The notes below the pieces were generated by a model that ran no database searches, was not told where the DNA came from, and saw only the letters and a list, made by a program, of their open reading frames with translations. A program made the position numbers and the translations under genes. Shown here piece by piece: positions 59,868-64,000 of a DNA stretch of 64,000 nt. The stretch spans positions 62,001 to 126,000 of the forward strand of contig NZ_JALJXP010000015.1 in NCBI RefSeq assembly GCF_024170165.1. The letters are read 5' to 3'. Position 1 is the first letter of the stretch, and each line of letters opens with the position of its first letter. Origin of the DNA: Pseudomonas nitroreducens (lineage in GTDB: Bacteria > Pseudomonadota > Gammaproteobacteria > Pseudomonadales > Pseudomonadaceae).

Positions 59868-62372
59868 ATGTCATCTCTTTCCTCGCCGCCGCGAGCATTT
59901 CGCCGTGCCACCCTCGCCCTCACCCTTCGCAGCATTCTGCTGGGTAGCGCCACGGTCGGGTCACTGGCCAGCTACAACGTGCAAGCCGAGCAATCCTCCT
60001 CCCATCGCTATGATCTGCCTGCCAGCTCTCTGGAAGACTCGTTGAACGGCTTCGCCCAGGCTGCCGGCATCACGCTGCCATTCGACCCCGCGCTGACTCA
60101 GGGCAAGCGGGCTTCTGCCTTGCGGGGAGAATTCGAGGTTCAGGAGGGCCTGAACTACCTGCTGAAAGGCACGGGGCTGACTGCCGAAAGGAATGCCAGC
60201 GGGAACTGGAGCATCCGTCGTGCCCCTGCCACCGAAGCGGCACTGGAATTGAGCGATCTTACCGTGGTCGGCCAAGGACTCGGCGCGACCTCCGAGGGGA
60301 CAGGCTCGTACACCACCGGCAGCTCCAATAGCGCCACTGGACTGAACCTCTCGCTACGCGAAACGCCGCAGACAGTCAGCGTAATCACCCGTCAGCGCAT
60401 GGACGACCAGAACCTGCGCAGCCTCGGCCAGGTGCTGCAGCAGACGCCTGGCATCAATGTGCAGAGCCCCGGCAGCGAGCGCCTCTATGTGTTCTCCCGT
60501 GGCCTGGCGGTGGACAACTACCAGTACGACGGCATGCCGACGACTTCCTTCGCCTTTACCCAGGCGTTGCCACAGGCACTGTCGGACATGGCCATCTACG
60601 ACAGGGTGGAAGTACTGCGCGGGGCGACCGGCCTGTTGTCGGGCAGTGGTGATCCGTCCGGTACGGTCAACCTGGTGCGCAAGAAACCCACCAGCAACTT
60701 TCAGGGACATGTCGAGGCTGGCATCGGCTCGTGGGATCTGTATCGGGGCGAGGTCGATGTCTCCGGCCCGCTCAACGCCGGCGCATCAGTGCGAGGTCGC
60801 GCGGTGGCGGCTTATCAGCAGGGCAACAGCTTCACCGACTATTTGCAGCAGGAGAAGACCATCGGTTACGGCGTGCTCGAAGCCGATCTGGACGAAGACA
60901 CCCTGCTGACTGTCGGCCTTGACTACCTGCGCAGCGACCCACGTGGTTTCTCCACCACCGGCCTGCCCGTGGTGGACAGCCAGGGCAACCAGTTCAAGGC
61001 ATCCCGCCATGCGAACCCTGCCAGTCGCGACAGCACCAACCTGCAGGAGTCGGTCAATGCCTTCGCCTCGCTGGAGCGCAAGTTGGCCTACGACTGGAAG
61101 CTGAAGGTTTCAGCCAACTACCTGTACGGCACCCGCGATTACGACTCGATCATTGTCGGTACCACCACCGGTTTCGTAAACGCCCAGACCGGCAACGGCC
61201 TGACCTACACCGCGACCAAGGGCGACAACACCCAGGAGCAGAAAGGGCTGGATGTGATGGCCAGCGGTCCCTTCCAATGGCTGGGTCGCGAACACGAACT
61301 GGTCTTCGGCTTCAACCTCCAGGACTACGAGAACCGCCGTAACGGCTTCGGCAATCTGTTGCCCAATGGCACCAGCAACAACGGAGTCAGTGGCAAGCCG
61401 GTCAACATCTACACCTGGGACAACTACGCACCGACCGCCAGCTACAACTTCAACCGTGAGGATGACAATATCGACCAGTGGCAGACCGGCGTGTACCTGG
61501 CGACGCGGCTCAAGCCCACCGACGATCTTTCGGTGATCCTCGGTTCTCGGGTTTCCGATTACCGTTACGATGCAGAGTTGGTCTACCACGTTGCCAGTCT
61601 GGTGCCGTACGGCACCGACGATCAGGTGCGCGTCCACGGCGAAGTCACGCCCTACGCCGGCATCGTTTACGACCTAAACGACAACCACTCGGTGTATGCC
61701 AGCTACACCAGCATCTTCAAGCCGCAGCCCTACCGCGACCGCTCCGGCAAGCTGCTCGACCCGCGTCAGGGCGACAACTACGAGATCGGCCTGAAAAGCG
61801 AGTTCTACGACGGCCGCCTGAATACCTCGGCGGCACTGTTCGAGGTCAAGCTGGACAACGACGCCATCGCCGACGGTACCGTAGAAGGCAATGACCTCAT
61901 TACCGCCTACCGCGCCTCGAAAACCACCACCAAGGGCATCGACCTGGAAGCCAGCGGAGAGCTGCTGCCGGACTGGAATCTGGCAGCCAGCTATAGCCAT
62001 AGCGTGGTCAAGGACGCCGATCACGAGCGCGTAAAAACCACCATTCCCACTGATCTGGTGAAGGTTTTCACCACCTACCGCCTGCCCGGCGAACTGGAAA
62101 GACTGACCATCGGTGGCGGGGTCAACTGGCAGAGCGGTATCCACATGACCGTAGACTCCTGGCGCCTGCCAGGGCCGGCGAAGGTCAAACAGAGTGACTA
62201 CGCCACCGTCAACCTGATGGGCCGTTATGACATCACCCGCCAATGGTCGGCCACTGCGACAGTCAACAACCTGTTCGACAAGAAGTACATCAGTTCACTC
62301 GACGAGAACTTCTACAGCGGATCCTGGGGCGATCCACGCAACTTCATGCTGAGTACGCGTTACGAGTTTTAA
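59868..62372 (+). CDS. TonB-dependent siderophore receptor with signalling (STN) domain
   Basis: The 834-residue receptor has a long signal peptide ending near VQA-EQS and an STN signalling domain (about 50-105: YDLPASSLEDSLNGFAQAAG). The TonB box region near ELSDLTVVG and a plug domain (about 155-275, RETPQTVSVITRQRMDDQNL) precede a 22-strand barrel that ends in the aromatic FMLSTRYEF. It is of the FpvA/FoxA-type siderophore family; the siderophore is not identifiable. AAGGAGCGC precedes ATG 59868. It forms the third member of the sigma/anti-sigma/receptor cassette, with a 96-base gap carrying its own promoter. Confidence 0.93.
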   Translation: MSSLSSPPRAFRRATLALTLRSILLGSATVGSLASYNVQAEQSSSHRYDLPASSLEDSLNGFAQAAGITLPFDPALTQGKRASALRGEFEVQEGLNYLLKGTGLTAERNASGNWSIRRAPATEAALELSDLTVVGQGLGATSEGTGSYTTGSSNSATGLNLSLRETPQTVSVITRQRMDDQNLRSLGQVLQQTPGINVQSPGSERLYVFSRGLAVDNYQYDGMPTTSFAFTQALPQALSDMAIYDRVEVLRGATGLLSGSGDPSGTVNLVRKKPTSNFQGHVEAGIGSWDLYRGEVDVSGPLNAGASVRGRAVAAYQQGNSFTDYLQQEKTIGYGVLEADLDEDTLLTVGLDYLRSDPRGFSTTGLPVVDSQGNQFKASRHANPASRDSTNLQESVNAFASLERKLAYDWKLKVSANYLYGTRDYDSIIVGTTTGFVNAQTGNGLTYTATKGDNTQEQKGLDVMASGPFQWLGREHELVFGFNLQDYENRRNGFGNLLPNGTSNNGVSGKPVNIYTWDNYAPTASYNFNREDDNIDQWQTGVYLATRLKPTDDLSVILGSRVSDYRYDAELVYHVASLVPYGTDDQVRVHGEVTPYAGIVYDLNDNHSVYASYTSIFKPQPYRDRSGKLLDPRQGDNYEIGLKSEFYDGRLNTSAALFEVKLDNDAIADGTVEGNDLITAYRASKTTTKGIDLEASGELLPDWNLAASYSHSVVKDADHERVKTTIPTDLVKVFTTYRLPGELERLTIGGGVNWQSGIHMTVDSWRLPGPAKVKQSDYATVNLMGRYDITRQWSATATVNNLFDKKYISSLDENFYSGSWGDPRNFMLSTRYEF

Positions 62373-62568
62373 CCACTTGAGCGCCTGAAAAACTCGCTGG
62401 CTGAAACTTCCCACTCAGCGTCGAAAGATGCCCCACCCAGTGGAGCATCTTGCTCGGATGCCTCGAGCGCGGTGTGGAGCCAGCGTCCGCTATGGGTCGG
62501 TAGCGGCCTCGCGTGAGATTCTGCGAATCAGCCAGTAACAGACGCCGAGGGAGGACCACAACACCGGG

Positions 62569-62583
62569 CCTCGCCGGCCCGGT
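62569..62583 (-). terminator. Probable terminator of the acyl-CoA dehydrogenase genes
   Basis: Just beyond the stop codon at 62602 the sequence CCGGGCC-TCGC-CGGCCCGG forms a very stable GC hairpin. On the minus strand TGTTGT follows, so a short U-rich tail is present. It may also serve the convergent receptor gene. Confidence 0.5.
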
Positions 62584-62601
62584 GAACGGTTTGACAGCTG
62601 C

Positions 62602-63744
62602 TCAGGCCGACGTCATCAAGTCGCTGAAGACCTGCAGGTGATGGTCATCGTCGCCCAGCTGACGGGCGACCATCAGCAAGTGCTTGGCATGATGCGAGAG
62701 CTGGTATTCCCAGGTCAGGCCGATGCCGCCATGCAGCTGCACGCTCTCGTCAGCGATCAGGCGAGCCACGCGACTGACGATGTACTTGGCCGCCGCCAGG
62801 GCGCGGCTGCGCTCGATGCTATCGGGTTCATCGGCCAGGCAAGCGGCGAGCAGCGCCATGGAGCCGGCCTGGTCCAGTTCGATACGCAGGTCGACCATGC
62901 GGTGCTGCAGGGCCTGGAACTTGCCGATCACGCTGCCGAACTGCTGGCGCGTCTTCAGATAGTCGAGGGTCAGCGCGCAGGCCGCTTCCATGCTGCCGAC
63001 CGCCTCGGCGCACTGCGCGGCGATTGCCCGTCCCTGCTGGTAACGCAGCGGGGCCAGAGCGCCGCCTTCCGTGCCCAGCAGGGCGGCGCTGGGCACGAAC
63101 ACCTGGTCCAGGTACAGGTCACAGGCCATGCGCCCGTCCAGCGTCGGGTAGTCCCGGCGACGCACGCCGGGGCTGTCGGGGTCGACCAGGAACAGGCTGA
63201 TCCCCGCCTCGTCCAGCGGCTCGCCCTCGGTGCGTGCCGATACCAGAATCAGCCCGGCACTCTGTCCACCGAAGACCACACTCTTGCGTCCGTCCAGCAG
63301 CCAGCCGCCGGACGTGAGGCTGGCGGTGCTGTGGACATCGTGCAGCAGGTAATGGCTTTGCGGCTCATCGACGGCCAGCGCCAGTTGCAACTCGCCGCTG
63401 GCGACTCGCGGCAGCAATTCGGCGCCCTGTGCCGGGTTGGCCAGTTGCGCCAGCAGGCCGCCGGCGTACACCACAGAGTACAGGTAGGGCTCCAGGCACA
63501 GGCCACGGCCCAGCTCGGCGCAGACCAGGCCCACTTCCACGCCCTGTCCGGCAAATCCGCCATGGGCTTCGGCAAACGGTACGGCGCACAGCCCCAGCTC
63601 ACCCAGTTGCGCCCAGAAGGCCCGGCTGAAGCCGTCCGGTTCGCGCCGGTTGGCCTCGCGCTGCTCGAAGCCGTAGTGGTCGCGCACCAGGCGCGCCGCG
63701 GTGTCCTGCAGCATCTGCTGCTCTTCGCTCAATTTGAAGTCCAT
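62602..63744 (-). CDS. Acyl-CoA dehydrogenase, small-subunit type (PimD-like)
   Basis: The 380-residue protein starts MDFKLSEEQQMLQDTAARLV, like the small subunit of pimeloyl-CoA and other two-gene acyl-CoA dehydrogenases. It has the N-terminal helical domain, a middle beta domain (GGWLLDGRKSVVFGGQSAGL) and a C-terminal FAD domain with QQFGSVIGKFQALQHRMVDL and QLHGGIGLTWEYQLSHHAKH. It forms alpha,beta-double bonds in acyl-CoAs, probably with the subunit encoded 12 bases upstream. Dicarboxylic, branched or side-chain acyl-CoAs are typical substrates of such pairs. Confidence 0.88.
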   Translation of the reverse strand: MDFKLSEEQQMLQDTAARLVRDHYGFEQREANRREPDGFSRAFWAQLGELGLCAVPFAEAHGGFAGQGVEVGLVCAELGRGLCLEPYLYSVVYAGGLLAQLANPAQGAELLPRVASGELQLALAVDEPQSHYLLHDVHSTASLTSGGWLLDGRKSVVFGGQSAGLILVSARTEGEPLDEAGISLFLVDPDSPGVRRRDYPTLDGRMACDLYLDQVFVPSAALLGTEGGALAPLRYQQGRAIAAQCAEAVGSMEAACALTLDYLKTRQQFGSVIGKFQALQHRMVDLRIELDQAGSMALLAACLADEPDSIERSRALAAAKYIVSRVARLIADESVQLHGGIGLTWEYQLSHHAKHLLMVARQLGDDDHHLQVFSDLMTSA

Positions 63745-63756
63745 GCTGCGGGCTCC

Positions 63757-64000
<244 letters not shown>

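Overview
The window looks like a chromosomal accessory or catabolic region of a high-GC Pseudomonas, most plausibly a soil or environmental species of the P. citronellolis/nitroreducens/knackmussii kind. The grounds are the GC-rich codon use, several copies of the Pseudomonas REP core (GCGAGCAAGCTCGCTCCTAC), the many LysR/AraC/TetR regulators, the FecI-FecR-TonB receptor cassette and the SpuD/PotF-like binding protein. The species is inferred from gene content only. No rRNA, tRNA, CRISPR array, transposase or phage gene was recognised.

Layout. 1-8.4 kb: the start of a LysR gene cut by the window edge, a repeat-rich spacer, a DUF1329-DUF1302 envelope pair, a CapA-type phosphoesterase, an orphan OmpR-type response regulator, an alginate-lyase (PL7)-like protein, a GNAT acetyltransferase and a VOC protein. 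8.4-19.7 kb: a polyamine-type ABC importer operon (binding protein, two permeases, ATPase) that continues into a GT1 glycosyltransferase, two small cupins, an AmgK-like sugar kinase and an aldehyde dehydrogenase. A GntR/FCD regulator with two helix-turn-helix segments and a second, paralogous glycosyltransferase diverge from it. This gene set has no pathway name that I recognise. 19.7-29.6 kb: a GNAT gene, two DUF1254/DUF1214 exported proteins, and a second DUF1329-DUF1302 pair whose DUF1329 gene is broken by an exact 49-bp tandem duplication, followed by AraC, LysR and AraC-type regulators. 29.6-36.3 kb: a cation diffusion facilitator, a small membrane protein, a TetR-DHA2 efflux pair with a clear AT-rich operator, a ProQ/FinO-domain protein, and a divergent GlxA-type regulator and MBL-fold hydrolase.

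36.4-50.1 kb: a heterocycle-catabolism island. A two-subunit molybdenum hydroxylase (isoquinoline 1-oxidoreductase/nicotinate dehydrogenase type) and two LysR regulators precede a long rightward operon. The operon holds two metal-dependent amidohydrolase paralogues (the first lacking the HxH metal motif), a UbiD-type decarboxylase with its UbiX prenyl-FMN synthase, a CobW-type metallochaperone, an NCS2 purine-type permease, an ATZ/TRZ-type deaminase and a Tsx-like outer-membrane channel. Together they suggest uptake, ring hydroxylation, deamination, decarboxylation and hydrolysis of a purine-like or other N-heteroaromatic compound whose identity cannot be read from the sequence.

50.1-53.4 kb: a visibly lower-GC stretch with an orphan polyamine-type binding protein, a regulator joining an NTF2/SnoaL-like domain to an AraC DNA-binding domain, and a degraded GNAT remnant. 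53.4-57.4 kb: a TetR gene diverging, over a strikingly repetitive operator region, from a Baeyer-Villiger monooxygenase/esterase/short-chain dehydrogenase operon, which is a complete secondary-alcohol-to-ketone-to-ester-to-acid module. 57.6-64 kb: a group II truncated haemoglobin, a FecI-like sigma factor, FecR-like anti-sigma and TonB siderophore receptor, then a two-subunit acyl-CoA dehydrogenase running off the right edge.
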